A stretch of 38,980 bases of DNA from contig JBKECO010000063.1 of the NCBI GenBank assembly GCA_047974745.1, positions 1 through 38,980 of the forward strand. Direction: 5' to 3'. The translations under genes and the position numbers were made by a program. The first letter of the stretch is position 1; each line of letters starts with the position of its first letter. The notes under the pieces are model-generated. The model made no database searches and was not told the origin of the DNA. It saw only the letters and a program-made list of their open reading frames with translations. Of the stretch, positions 1 to 7,387 are shown piece after piece. Source of the DNA: JBKECO01 sp047974745. Its GTDB lineage: Bacteria; Bacillota; Clostridia; Lachnospirales; Lachnospiraceae.

Positions 1-213
1 TAAAAGTCTGATACCGTGATATCCACCAACAATTATCATCGTAGACTTGATTGAAATAAGTACTCAGGAGAAACTCCGGCACATCCAGCTTATAAACAAT
101 TCAGATAAAGGTAGCGGCAATACACTCCAGTTGAGTAGTCAAAGCTACAGGGAAAAATCAAAAGTCCACAGTATCTGAAAGTATTATAACCACGATATTA
201 AAAAGAAAGGAAG
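1..213. other. Left edge, no recognisable gene
   Basis: No intact reading frame with a ribosome binding site is visible here on either strand. The stretch lies just beyond the stop codon of the IS66 remnant at 214, so it may include the terminal part of that element, but no terminal inverted repeat could be paired because the other end of the element is gone. Treated as decayed DNA. Confidence 0.4.
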
Positions 214-600
214 TTATGGTGTTTTGCTTATGAAAACATCATACAAGGAGTCAAATGAAAAGAATTCTTTTCTGATTGCGCCGTATGCATTGTAACCCTG
301 TTTATGAGCCGTTCCAATATACGACATGATTTTCAGATAATCCCTGGCGCCTTCTTCACTTCGAATGTAGCCTGGTACTTTGGTTTTTCCTTGACCTTCG
401 TCATCTCTATCAGAGGGTCTATAAATTCAAATGCCCATTTCTGTTCCGATGATTCTCACCGATTCCGGATAGTTCCCTAAGGAGATGGGCACAACAGACA
501 GCATATTGCATGTCTTTATATTTCCAATAGGAAGCCCAGCAGTCATGAATGACAGAAAGCATTCGCAGTGAAGGCTGAGAGAACAGGTCTTAACATTGAC
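214..600 (-). pseudogene. IS66-family transposase remnant, frameshifted
   Basis: Reading the minus strand, three pieces of an IS66-type transposase occur in the right order but in different frames. The first, about 590-430, contains HDCWASYWKY followed by CCAHLLRELSGIGENH, the family's 'D-W-Y ... AHLLREL' core. The second, about 440-355, continues as EQKWAFEFIDPLIEMTK. The third, about 360-214, reads GARDYLKIMSYIGTAHKQG and ends at a stop at 214-216; it matches the family's C-terminal 'IGTA+K+G+N' block. At least two frameshifts separate the pieces and the N-terminal half is missing, so this is a dead copy. Recognition is by motif only; no terminal repeats were found. Confidence 0.7.
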
Positions 601-762
601 AACGATGTTATGGCAATGATTTAGAATGTGCGAAAGGAAAAAGTGGAGAATTCATCAGATAACGTTATTTCACTTATAAATGACGGCTCAATTAGCTTTG
701 AAGATCTAGAAGAGTTCAGTGATTAGCTGAACGAAACTGTAAGAGTCTGTGTTGAGAGATAG
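570..762 (+). pseudogene. Decayed small reading frame of unknown family
   Basis: One plus-strand frame from about 570 to 762 reads as protein-like sequence broken by stop codons at about 613 and at 724-726. The longest clean piece includes VISLINDGSISFEDLEEFSD and is followed after the stop by LNETVRVCVER. The composition is acidic and helical and looks like the tail of a real protein rather than random translation. No start codon or ribosome binding site remains. The family was not recognised; it overlaps the end of the IS66 remnant and may be debris from the same insertion history. Confidence 0.3.
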
Positions 763-774
763 TTAGATAATTGC

Positions 775-812
775 TTGATAATGTAGTCATATTATGATAT
801 AATTTGACTACA
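775..812 (+). promoter_or_regulatory. Toxin-antitoxin promoter inside a palindromic operator
   Basis: A -35 box TTGATA lies at 775-780 and a -10 box TATAAT at 798-803, with a 17-bp spacer. The same stretch carries a near-perfect inverted repeat: TGTAGTCA at 782-789 pairs with TGACTACA at 805-812, and ATTAT at 791-795 pairs with ATAAT at 799-803, centred on 797. The palindrome covers the spacer and the -10 box, which is where an autorepressing Phd/YefM antitoxin or antitoxin-toxin complex would be expected to bind. The pairing is seen directly; the repressor assignment is inferred from the family. Confidence 0.75.
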
Positions 813-835
813 AAAATATTTGAAGAGGTGATATT

Positions 836-1114
836 ATGGGAACAGCAATAAGACCATCAGCAGATTTGAGAAATCATTATAGTGAAATTTCAAAGCAGTG
901 CAAAGAATCACGGGATGCAGTTGTTATTACTGTAAATGGACGCGGTGATACAGTAGTTCTTGGATTGCAGGATTATTATCAGATGAAATCTGAACTGGAA
1001 CTACTGAGAATACTGGCGGAAGCGGATGATGATGTTAAAAATGGACGTGTAGCACCAATGCAGGATTCGTTTGACGATCTTCGTGCATCTTTACTGGACA
1101 GGAAGAATGGATGA
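836..1114 (+). CDS. Type II antitoxin, Phd/YefM family
   Basis: The 92-residue product has the Phd/YefM layout: an N-terminal DNA-binding domain (IRPSADLRNHYSEIS, about residues 5-19), the typical 'V+TVNGRGDTVVLGLQDY' strand-turn around residues 29-47, and a charged, probably disordered toxin-neutralising C-terminus (residues 58-92). The start is set by GAAGAGGTGAT just upstream. The gene overlaps the toxin gene by four bases (ATGA), a normal arrangement for coupled synthesis. The palindromic promoter 25-60 bases upstream fits autorepression. The protein should neutralise the downstream RelE/ParE-like toxin in the cytoplasm. Confidence 0.85.
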   Translation: MGTAIRPSADLRNHYSEISKQCKESRDAVVITVNGRGDTVVLGLQDYYQMKSELELLRILAEADDDVKNGRVAPMQDSFDDLRASLLDRKNG

Positions 1115-1422
1115 AGTATAAAATCTTACGAACGGATAAGGCAGAGGAACAGCTTCGTGAAATCACTTTTTATATTGCAGATGATTCCGGTAATGTTGAT
1201 ATCGCACTAGAATATCTGGGTAAGATTGAAAGTGCAATCAATCGCCTCCAGGACTTTCCTGAGTCGGGAAGTATTCCTAGATATTCGATTATAAAAAGGC
1301 AAGGGTATAGGGTGGTGATTGTTGAAAGACATCTTGTGTTTTATAAGATAATCGAGGAAGATAAATTAGTTCTTATATTTGCAATTGTAGATGGTAGAAG
1401 AGAATACCGTAATTTAATATAA
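1111..1422 (+). CDS. RelE/ParE-superfamily toxin
   Basis: The 103-residue, basic product has the RelE/ParE fold signature: an N-terminal strand (YKILRTDKAEEQL), two helices (residues 12-50, including ALEYLGKIESAINRLQDFP), then the small beta-sheet with RVVIVERHLVFYKI and a terminal VDGRREYRNLI. Members either cleave mRNA on the ribosome (RelE) or inhibit gyrase (ParE). The helical N-terminal half and the ERHLVFY strand look more like the ParE/RelE-like plasmid stabilisation subgroup, but the target cannot be told from sequence reading. It is translated by four-base overlap from the antitoxin and followed by a hairpin terminator, so the two genes form a closed unit. Confidence 0.85.
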   Translation: MKYKILRTDKAEEQLREITFYIADDSGNVDIALEYLGKIESAINRLQDFPESGSIPRYSIIKRQGYRVVIVERHLVFYKIIEEDKLVLIFAIVDGRREYRNLI

Positions 1423-1430
1423 GAAGTATA

Positions 1431-1464
1431 AAAGAGCATCCAGGTAAGGTTTGGATGCTTTTCT
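1431..1464 (+). terminator. Rho-independent terminator of the toxin-antitoxin pair
   Basis: AGCATCCA at 1435-1442 pairs perfectly with TGGATGCT at 1452-1459 across a nine-base loop, and the stem is followed by TTTCT and preceded by a run of A. It lies just after the toxin stop codon and isolates the pair from the downstream fucosidase gene. Confidence 0.75.
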
Positions 1465-1571
1465 GTCGAACCAAACGAGATGAGATAGTTTAAATAAAAA
1501 GAATAACCACTGTGTATATCATTAAAATACCAGTACTTAATGTTATTAAGAAATTTGAGGAGATTCAAAAT

Positions 1572-2894
1572 ATGAAAAAAGTGTATATGCCAACATGGGA
1601 ATCTGTCAGAACACATGAGATACCAGAATGGTATCATGACTGTAAGCTTGGAATTTTTATTCATTGGGGGTTATATTCTGTGCCTGCTTTTGCAACACCA
1701 ACAGTTGAATTGGGGGTAGTAACCAATGAAGAATGGTTTTGTAACAATCCATATGCAGAATGGTATTACAATTCACTGAATATGAAAAGTGGTGCTACCT
1801 ATGAGTATCATGTAAATAATTATGGAAAAGATTTTAAGTATGAAGATTTTGCTGATCTATGGAAAGCAGAGAAATTTGTACCTGAAGAATGGGCGAATCT
1901 ATTTCAGCAGGCTGGTGCCAGATATATCGTGATGGTTACAAAACATCATGATGGATTTTGTCTTTTTCCCAGTAAATATACGGATTATAACGCTATGGAA
2001 CATGGACCAAAACGTGATTTGGTTGGAGATCTTACAGAAGCAATACGTGAAAAAGGCATGAAGATGGGATTATATTATTCGGGCATCATAGATTGGCGGT
2101 TTGCGGATGATCCTATTTATACAGAAGATCAAGTAAGACTCAATTGTTCTCCAACGTATGAATATGCTGATTATGCATATAAGCAGTCGATGGAGTTGAT
2201 TGATAAGTATCATCCATCCGTCTTTTGGAACGACATAGGATGGCCATTTGCAGGAGAGCAGCAGTTGCCATATCTTTTATCACATTATTATAATGTTTGT
2301 GAAGATGGAGTAGTAGATGACCGGTTCAATGGATTGTGGAAGGATTATAGTACAAAAGAATACCAGTTCGGTGAGGCTACAAGAGAAGAGAAATGGGAAA
2401 TGTGTCGAGGTCTTGGATTATCTTTCGGATACAATGCAGTGGAAGGTGAAGAACACATATTATCAACTGGAAAATTAGTAAGTTTACTTGTTTCAACTGT
2501 GGCCAATAATGGTAATTTACTTATTAATGTAGGACCTAAGGCAGATGGGACAATACCGGAAATTCAAGCAGAGAAACTTCGTGGTCTCGGTAATTGGATT
2601 AAAATGAATGGCGAGGCCATTTATGGGACAAGATGCAGTAAAAGAACTTCAATTAGTGCAGAAAATGCAGATATTCACTTTACAAAGAAAAATGAAGACT
2701 TATATGTGATTCTGGATAGTCTGAAGGAAGGCGATACTACTCTATTTGTACCAAATGTGCTGGGGGAACCTATTGCGTTGGATAATAATACCAATGTTTC
2801 ATTTATGCAAAAGAGTGATGGTCTAGAAATTAAGGTAAGAGATTACAAAATTGCTGACTGTGCTATTGTTTTAAAGGTGATAAATGGAGAATAG
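1572..2894 (+). CDS. Alpha-L-fucosidase, GH29
   Basis: The enzyme removes terminal alpha-linked L-fucose from glycans by a retaining mechanism. The 440-residue product has the GH29 landmarks in order: KLGIFIHWGLYSVPAF (residues 25-40), VTKHHDGFCLFPS (122-134), GLYYSGIIDW (166-175) and VFWNDIGWP (217-225), where Asp221 is the expected nucleophile. Glu263 (in TKEYQ) is a possible acid/base by position. The second ATG at 1572 is preferred over one 60 bases earlier because GAGGAG lies just upstream of it. There is no signal peptide, so the enzyme should be cytoplasmic and act on imported oligosaccharides. No transporter adjoins it; the GH20-GPH pair is 4.5 kb away. It stands alone after the toxin-antitoxin terminator. 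The family call is secure; linkage specificity is not. Confidence 0.92.
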   Translation: MKKVYMPTWESVRTHEIPEWYHDCKLGIFIHWGLYSVPAFATPTVELGVVTNEEWFCNNPYAEWYYNSLNMKSGATYEYHVNNYGKDFKYEDFADLWKAEKFVPEEWANLFQQAGARYIVMVTKHHDGFCLFPSKYTDYNAMEHGPKRDLVGDLTEAIREKGMKMGLYYSGIIDWRFADDPIYTEDQVRLNCSPTYEYADYAYKQSMELIDKYHPSVFWNDIGWPFAGEQQLPYLLSHYYNVCEDGVVDDRFNGLWKDYSTKEYQFGEATREEKWEMCRGLGLSFGYNAVEGEEHILSTGKLVSLLVSTVANNGNLLINVGPKADGTIPEIQAEKLRGLGNWIKMNGEAIYGTRCSKRTSISAENADIHFTKKNEDLYVILDSLKEGDTTLFVPNVLGEPIALDNNTNVSFMQKSDGLEIKVRDYKIADCAIVLKVINGE

Positions 2895-3130
2895 ATGTAT
2901 TGGATTAATGAAGTTCAAACCAGAATGAAAAGAGGGAATCAAATTCTATTTGCCAAAAACAGTGAATTTTTAGACGATTTGGCAGGCTTGATTCAAGTGC
3001 CCATTGCACGTGCAATCTTACGGGTACACTAAGTCGCAAAGAAAATCGATTCCCTTGAAGACAGAACTATGTGCCATGCTATTTGGAAGGAACATGAATG
3101 CCATGAACCTAAAACCGAAATAATAAGTCA
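2895..3130 (+). pseudogene. Remnant resembling a putative immunity protein
   Basis: An ATG at 2895 opens a 45-codon frame ending at TAA 3030-3032, and the same frame then runs on as VAKKIDSLEDRTMCHAIW. The piece PIARAILRVH followed by that segment resembles the 'P+A++AIL+.H..AK.IDS.ED...CHAI' block of small helical proteins annotated as putative immunity proteins; the earlier NSEFLDDLAGLI resembles their N-terminal part. Between them the usual middle portion is missing, so this looks like an internally deleted and stop-interrupted gene directly downstream of the fucosidase. It could instead be chance open frame. The resemblance is from memory of the family. Confidence 0.35.
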
Positions 3131-3149
3131 GTTAGCCAAAACCATTCGC

Positions 3150-5303
3150 TTAATGACCGATCAATGGACTTGGATCACCACAACAAAACAGGTTAAGTCG
3201 GTGTAAAGCCCTTGTCGAAGCGATATACAGTAATTTTTTATCATCTTCACTGTTATAATTTTTAGTATCAGCATCGCAAATTAGTATTGCATCGAACTCC
3301 AGACCTTTTGACATATAGACAGGTATAATGCAAGAACCATTCGGGTATTCTGTGCCTCCACTGTGAACCAAGTGTACCGTCGAAAAATCCTTTAACAGCT
3401 TGAACAGTGAACGGGCATTTTTTTCTGATTTACAGATCAGACCGATCGTCTGATAACCTTGGGCGAGACAGGTATCTATTTCATTTCTAATTGCATCTCT
3501 ATGTGCGGTCTGAGAGACTGACATATGCAATCTGGGTTCTTCTCCACTTCTGTTAAAACTTTTTATTTCCGTGTTTTGTAAGATGAACTGTGAACTATAG
3601 TTCAGTATTTCTGTTGTACATCGAAAACTCTTATCCATAATAGCAAGAGATGATTTCTTGCGCCCAAAAACCTCCTGAATTTGATGATAGAGTGACACAT
3701 CCTCACTTTTTTCAAGAGTCTGATTTATATCTCCGAGTATAGTATATTTTGCATCTTTGAATAGAAGGTTGAAAATCTCGTATTGAAGAGGGTAGTAATC
3801 TTGTGCCTCATCAATTACGACCTGCTTTATATTTTTGTAAAGATCAGCTCTCTTTATCTTCAGGTGTAAATATGCGAGTGCGATTGCATCTTCATAAGAA
3901 AGCTGGTTACTGGCGAAATTCTCTTTCGTACATATTAGAATTTCATTGATACAATCAGGAAGCACTAGACCTTCTGCCAACTTATAAAAATAGGTCTGGT
4001 CGTGAAAGAGATCCTGATATATTCTGATCAGATTGATATCCAAGGCTTTCCGAATGCTGTTTTTTATTTCCTGCGTCATGTGATTTTTGAAATTGTACAG
4101 TATATCATCGACAAAATCCTCCAACTGTTCCACACATACTGCGTATGGCGTTTCTGGCCTCCCTAATAATTTTGCTGTCAGCTCATCTTTCGACAGGATA
4201 AAATCATCATCAATATAGATATCTTCAAATTCAATCCATCGAAGAGGAATGTCCTGAACAAGACGATTTATAATCTCCATAAAAGCAGGTGAAGTCTTAA
4301 ATTCTATATTGGATTTCAGGATATTTCTGTAAGATTCATTGCTGATTATAAGTTCTAGAAATTTGTTTCTGGTCTGTATCTGTTTGTTCGGCAGAATTGC
4401 AGTTAGTATTTCTTCGAACAAGACAGAAGCTACATTTTCTTCACCAAGCTCAGGAATTACATTGGCGATATACTGCTCAAATAGGGAATTTGGTGAAACG
4501 ATAATGATATCATTGGAACGTAGCTTTGACACTTGCCCTTGATACATAAGATAGGCAATTCGGTGAAGAGCGATGGAGGTTTTCCCGCTTCCAGCAACGC
4601 CTTGTACCATCATCAGATCATTTTCCATGTCTCGGATCACAACATCCTGCTCCTTCTGAATGGATGTTACAATGGTCTTCATATTTGATGATGAGTTGTG
4701 TGATAATAATTTTCGCAAAAACTCATCAATGATCTGAACATCTGTATCAAAGTAATAATCCAGAACTCCATGTTGTATTTCATACTGCCTTTTTAATAAA
4801 ATTTCTCCGTCAATCCTGCCGACAGGAGCATCATAAAAGGCCGGACCAGGTGAAAAACGATAAAATACACTTGCAATCGGTGATCTCCAGTCGTATACAA
4901 TGGATTCAAAAGGAGTATCATTTTTTAAATGTGAGCGGCCTATATATATCTTTTCCGGCAGATCTTCATCATCAAATTTGAAATCAATTCTCGCAAAATA
5001 AGGTGTTTCAATTAAAATCTCAAGATTTCGGATCTTGTGCTCGACATCTTTATAATCAGCAAGTTTATTCGTAATAGGATTCATATACTGATTCATTTCA
5101 GCAAGTGCCTCAAAATCTTCTGAGGAATACAGATTTGTGAAGGAGTGGACAGCGTTCTCCCGTAATTCTTTTTTTGCCAAAAGGATCTGCGATTTGTTTT
5201 CTTCATTCGTTAGTTTAGCCTGTTGCAGTTGAGCCTTTGCCAAAGCGATCGTTTCCTGTAGTCGGTGCTTTTCAAATTCTAATTCAGCTTGCGTGTGATC
5301 CAT
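3150..5303 (-). CDS. helD: HelD-like superfamily 1 helicase / RNA polymerase recycling ATPase
   Basis: The 717-residue product has the layout of HelD, the UvrD-like motor that binds RNA polymerase and releases it from stalled or terminated complexes using ATP. An N-terminal coiled coil (residues 5-50) would reach into the polymerase secondary channel. Walker A GVAGSGKTS is at 235-243, the DEAQ Walker B (VIDEAQD) at 496-502, a GDINQTL motif near 525, and the C-terminal motifs MSKGLEFDAILI and YIASTRALHRL near 655-695. Members are usually 700-780 residues. The ATG is preceded by GGAGG, but its first 20 bases lie inside the upstream hydrolase gene, so translation is probably coupled. It is last in an AraC-hydrolase-HelD operon. 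Unlike true helicases, HelD proteins need not unwind DNA. Confidence 0.88.
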   Translation of the reverse strand: MDHTQAELEFEKHRLQETIALAKAQLQQAKLTNEENKSQILLAKKELRENAVHSFTNLYSSEDFEALAEMNQYMNPITNKLADYKDVEHKIRNLEILIETPYFARIDFKFDDEDLPEKIYIGRSHLKNDTPFESIVYDWRSPIASVFYRFSPGPAFYDAPVGRIDGEILLKRQYEIQHGVLDYYFDTDVQIIDEFLRKLLSHNSSSNMKTIVTSIQKEQDVVIRDMENDLMMVQGVAGSGKTSIALHRIAYLMYQGQVSKLRSNDIIIVSPNSLFEQYIANVIPELGEENVASVLFEEILTAILPNKQIQTRNKFLELIISNESYRNILKSNIEFKTSPAFMEIINRLVQDIPLRWIEFEDIYIDDDFILSKDELTAKLLGRPETPYAVCVEQLEDFVDDILYNFKNHMTQEIKNSIRKALDINLIRIYQDLFHDQTYFYKLAEGLVLPDCINEILICTKENFASNQLSYEDAIALAYLHLKIKRADLYKNIKQVVIDEAQDYYPLQYEIFNLLFKDAKYTILGDINQTLEKSEDVSLYHQIQEVFGRKKSSLAIMDKSFRCTTEILNYSSQFILQNTEIKSFNRSGEEPRLHMSVSQTAHRDAIRNEIDTCLAQGYQTIGLICKSEKNARSLFKLLKDFSTVHLVHSGGTEYPNGSCIIPVYMSKGLEFDAILICDADTKNYNSEDDKKLLYIASTRALHRLNLFCCGDPSPLIGH

Positions 5304-6015
5304 CGAAACCTCCGATTTTCTTTTTAAGATCTGTAATTGCCTTCTCGAGTTTTAGTTGTGGGTCAAATAGCAGGTTTCCGTGTCCTGGACCTATGGCTTT
5401 GGGATTCAAATCTAGTATGGATTGGGCACTTTTAAGTGAAAGCTCCTTTGACCAGGTGGCGAGAGCAGGAAAAGGATATCTCCAATTGATTTTTCCGGCG
5501 ACAGCAACGCCGCCCTTTGTCTGCATGGCATCGCCTGTAAGGAGGAAACCATCAGAAATGGAATAATACGAGATGGATCCTGGGGTATGACCTGGGGTGC
5601 TGATAGCGGTCAGCGACTCAATACGATCTCTATGTTTGACAGTTCCATCAAATGGAATATTTTTATTTTTTGGATACCCACCCTTTAGCGGTATCTGTGG
5701 TTCGCTCTGTTCTAGGGAGTAATCGCCATTTAAAATTCTAACCTCTCTGGCTGGAATATAGATTTTAGCATTCGGCAATTTTTTTCGAAGACTTTGCAGT
5801 CCGCCGATGTGGTCAAAATGGCAATGTGTTAATGCTATATTGGAAATTGGCTTCTGAAGCTTGTCAGAAAAAGCAAGGATTTCCGAAGTCAAAAAAGGCA
5901 GCCCTGAGTCAATGAGCGTTAGTTGTTCGCCTTCATCTACAAGATAGATATTGATGGAAAACAAGCCAGATAAGTAGGACATTTGATATAGAGATTTAAA
6001 TTTTGTTATTTTCAT
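5284..6015 (-). CDS. Metallo-beta-lactamase-fold hydrolase
   Basis: The 243-residue cytoplasmic protein has a complete set of metal ligands for this fold: THCHFDHIGG (HxHxDH, about residues 82-91), TPGHTPGS (about 140-147), TGDAM (about 160-164) and GPGHGN near 212-217. The family hydrolyses thioesters, lactones, nucleic acids or other substrates, and nothing here picks one. The YLVDEGEQLTLIDSGLP opening is typical of glyoxalase II-like or YflN-like members. The start follows an AAAGG-type ribosome binding site 14 bases after the AraC gene stop. The end overlaps the start of the HelD-like gene by 20 bases. The absence of a second histidine-rich or RNA-binding domain argues against a ribonuclease. 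Confidence 0.85.
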   Translation of the reverse strand: MKITKFKSLYQMSYLSGLFSINIYLVDEGEQLTLIDSGLPFLTSEILAFSDKLQKPISNIALTHCHFDHIGGLQSLRKKLPNAKIYIPAREVRILNGDYSLEQSEPQIPLKGGYPKNKNIPFDGTVKHRDRIESLTAISTPGHTPGSISYYSISDGFLLTGDAMQTKGGVAVAGKINWRYPFPALATWSKELSLKSAQSILDLNPKAIGPGHGNLLFDPQLKLEKAITDLKKKIGGFDGSHAS

Positions 6016-6029
6016 TCAATTTTAACCTT

Positions 6030-7271
6030 TCAGTCAGACAGACTATAGGAATACTGTCTGCGGTATTCCGTAGGAAGTTTTCCCGTTACTTTTTTGAAAG
6101 TTTTTGTGAAATAATAACTATACGAATAACCAAGTGCTTCTGAAATTTCTGAGATCGTCAGTTCGGTATTCGTTAGCATCTGCATCGCAAGTAGTGTTTT
6201 ATTCCTTGTTTCATATTCCTTGAACGTGCATCCCATTTCCTGCTTAAACAATTGTGAAATATATTGATAATTCATGTGAAATCCTTCTGCAATTTCATGC
6301 AAACGCAAGGGTTTATTTTGATTTTCGTGCATATAAATTAGAATCTTGTGAATGGAAGGATGAACCTTTGGGATGGACTTACTTTCCTGGATAGCGTTTC
6401 GATATGCTGAGATCAGGATACCAAAGTATTGCATGACTTCTTCATATGTATTCAGCAATTCAAGATGATACACTAAATGATCTGACAAATTAAATGCCTT
6501 TTCTGAGTCAGCACCCAAACGTATGGCCTCTCTGCAAAAAAGAGCATTTGCGCCGATGATTCGGTTTTTCTCAGAACGAACGATATCTACAGCAAGAGGT
6601 GGCATTTCCAGATTCTGCATTGTTTCCTGTGCATTTTGGAAAAAATTCTCATCATCATCGAATATTTTTTGAAAGAACTTTGCTTCATCCTGGATGGCAT
6701 GATGAAGGACTTTATTTTGTACTGGTATCATTTCCTTTTTTTTGGAGACATTTTGAACATTCTGTAACTGATGTTCTATTGAAAAAGAACTGATATCCAG
6801 ATTATTTGCTTTACTTATTATTTTTATGAGATGTAGGAAACTTTCATATTGGTAGGGATCCATGAAAGGCAACGTAAGAAGATAGTTTTTTATCAGCATA
6901 TTTTGAGTAGAATCTGTATCCCATTCGGTAGTCAGGATCTGCCTGAAATTCTCTTTGGTTCGTACGGGACCTAATACAAGTAGACCTGCAAAGGTACGCT
7001 GAATATAAAGTGGAAGATAAAGTATTTGCTCCTGGACACTTAAGGTAAAGACGCCTGGACGATCACAAAAAACTTTTCGTTCAGCAAGCAGTGGAGAAAT
7101 CTGAGCAACCAGATAATTCTGCCAGGGTTCGGAAAGGGAACGACCTTCTGGAACATAGGGATCTCTTGAGCTGGAAAGGTACCAGAGGAAATGCCCGGTC
7201 GTACGAAAAAAAATATTACTTATTTTTTTTATATAGCCTTTTGAAACCTGTTTCTGGTTATTATAAATCAT
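6030..7271 (-). CDS. AraC-family transcriptional regulator
   Basis: The 413-residue protein ends in a two-helix-turn-helix AraC domain (about residues 305-410): LRLHEIAEGFHMNYQYISQL is the first HTH and TISEISEALGYSYSYYFTKT the second, followed by the usual F+K.TG.LP.EYR. The remaining 300 residues have no obvious sugar-cupin signature and probably bind a ligand or mediate dimerisation. AGGGGGA precedes the ATG. The gene is divergent from the GH20-GPH sugar genes (116-bp gap), so it is a natural candidate to control them, and it heads its own operon with the metallo-hydrolase and HelD-like genes. Regulation of the hexosaminidase is inferred from orientation only. Confidence 0.88.
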   Translation of the reverse strand: MIYNNQKQVSKGYIKKISNIFFRTTGHFLWYLSSSRDPYVPEGRSLSEPWQNYLVAQISPLLAERKVFCDRPGVFTLSVQEQILYLPLYIQRTFAGLLVLGPVRTKENFRQILTTEWDTDSTQNMLIKNYLLTLPFMDPYQYESFLHLIKIISKANNLDISSFSIEHQLQNVQNVSKKKEMIPVQNKVLHHAIQDEAKFFQKIFDDDENFFQNAQETMQNLEMPPLAVDIVRSEKNRIIGANALFCREAIRLGADSEKAFNLSDHLVYHLELLNTYEEVMQYFGILISAYRNAIQESKSIPKVHPSIHKILIYMHENQNKPLRLHEIAEGFHMNYQYISQLFKQEMGCTFKEYETRNKTLLAMQMLTNTELTISEISEALGYSYSYYFTKTFKKVTGKLPTEYRRQYSYSLSD

Positions 7272-7387
7272 TTGTACATCCCCCTAAAAATATCCGTAAT
7301 AATTATTGTAAAAACGTATAATATATTATTATCAGAATATCCTTTAGTATACACTTTAGGAAAATAATAGTAAAGAGAGGTGATACT
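7272..7387. promoter_or_regulatory. Divergent AT-rich promoter region between AraC and GH20 genes
   Basis: The gap between two divergent genes must hold both promoters. A plus-strand TATAAT lies at 7317-7322 but has no convincing -35 box at 17 bp, which fits a promoter needing an activator such as the AraC protein. Short AT-rich inverted repeats occur at 7298-7307 and 7318-7329; in such AT-rich sequence they may be accidental. Confidence 0.4.

Noticed and set aside
3003..3016. Perfect 14-base palindrome ATTGCACGTGCAAT
   Set aside because: It lies inside the immunity-like remnant, has no T-run for a terminator and no regulator or promoter next to it.
7091..7321. Plus-strand frame antisense to the AraC gene start
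   Set aside because: Shadow of a well-supported gene; no ribosome binding site or motifs.
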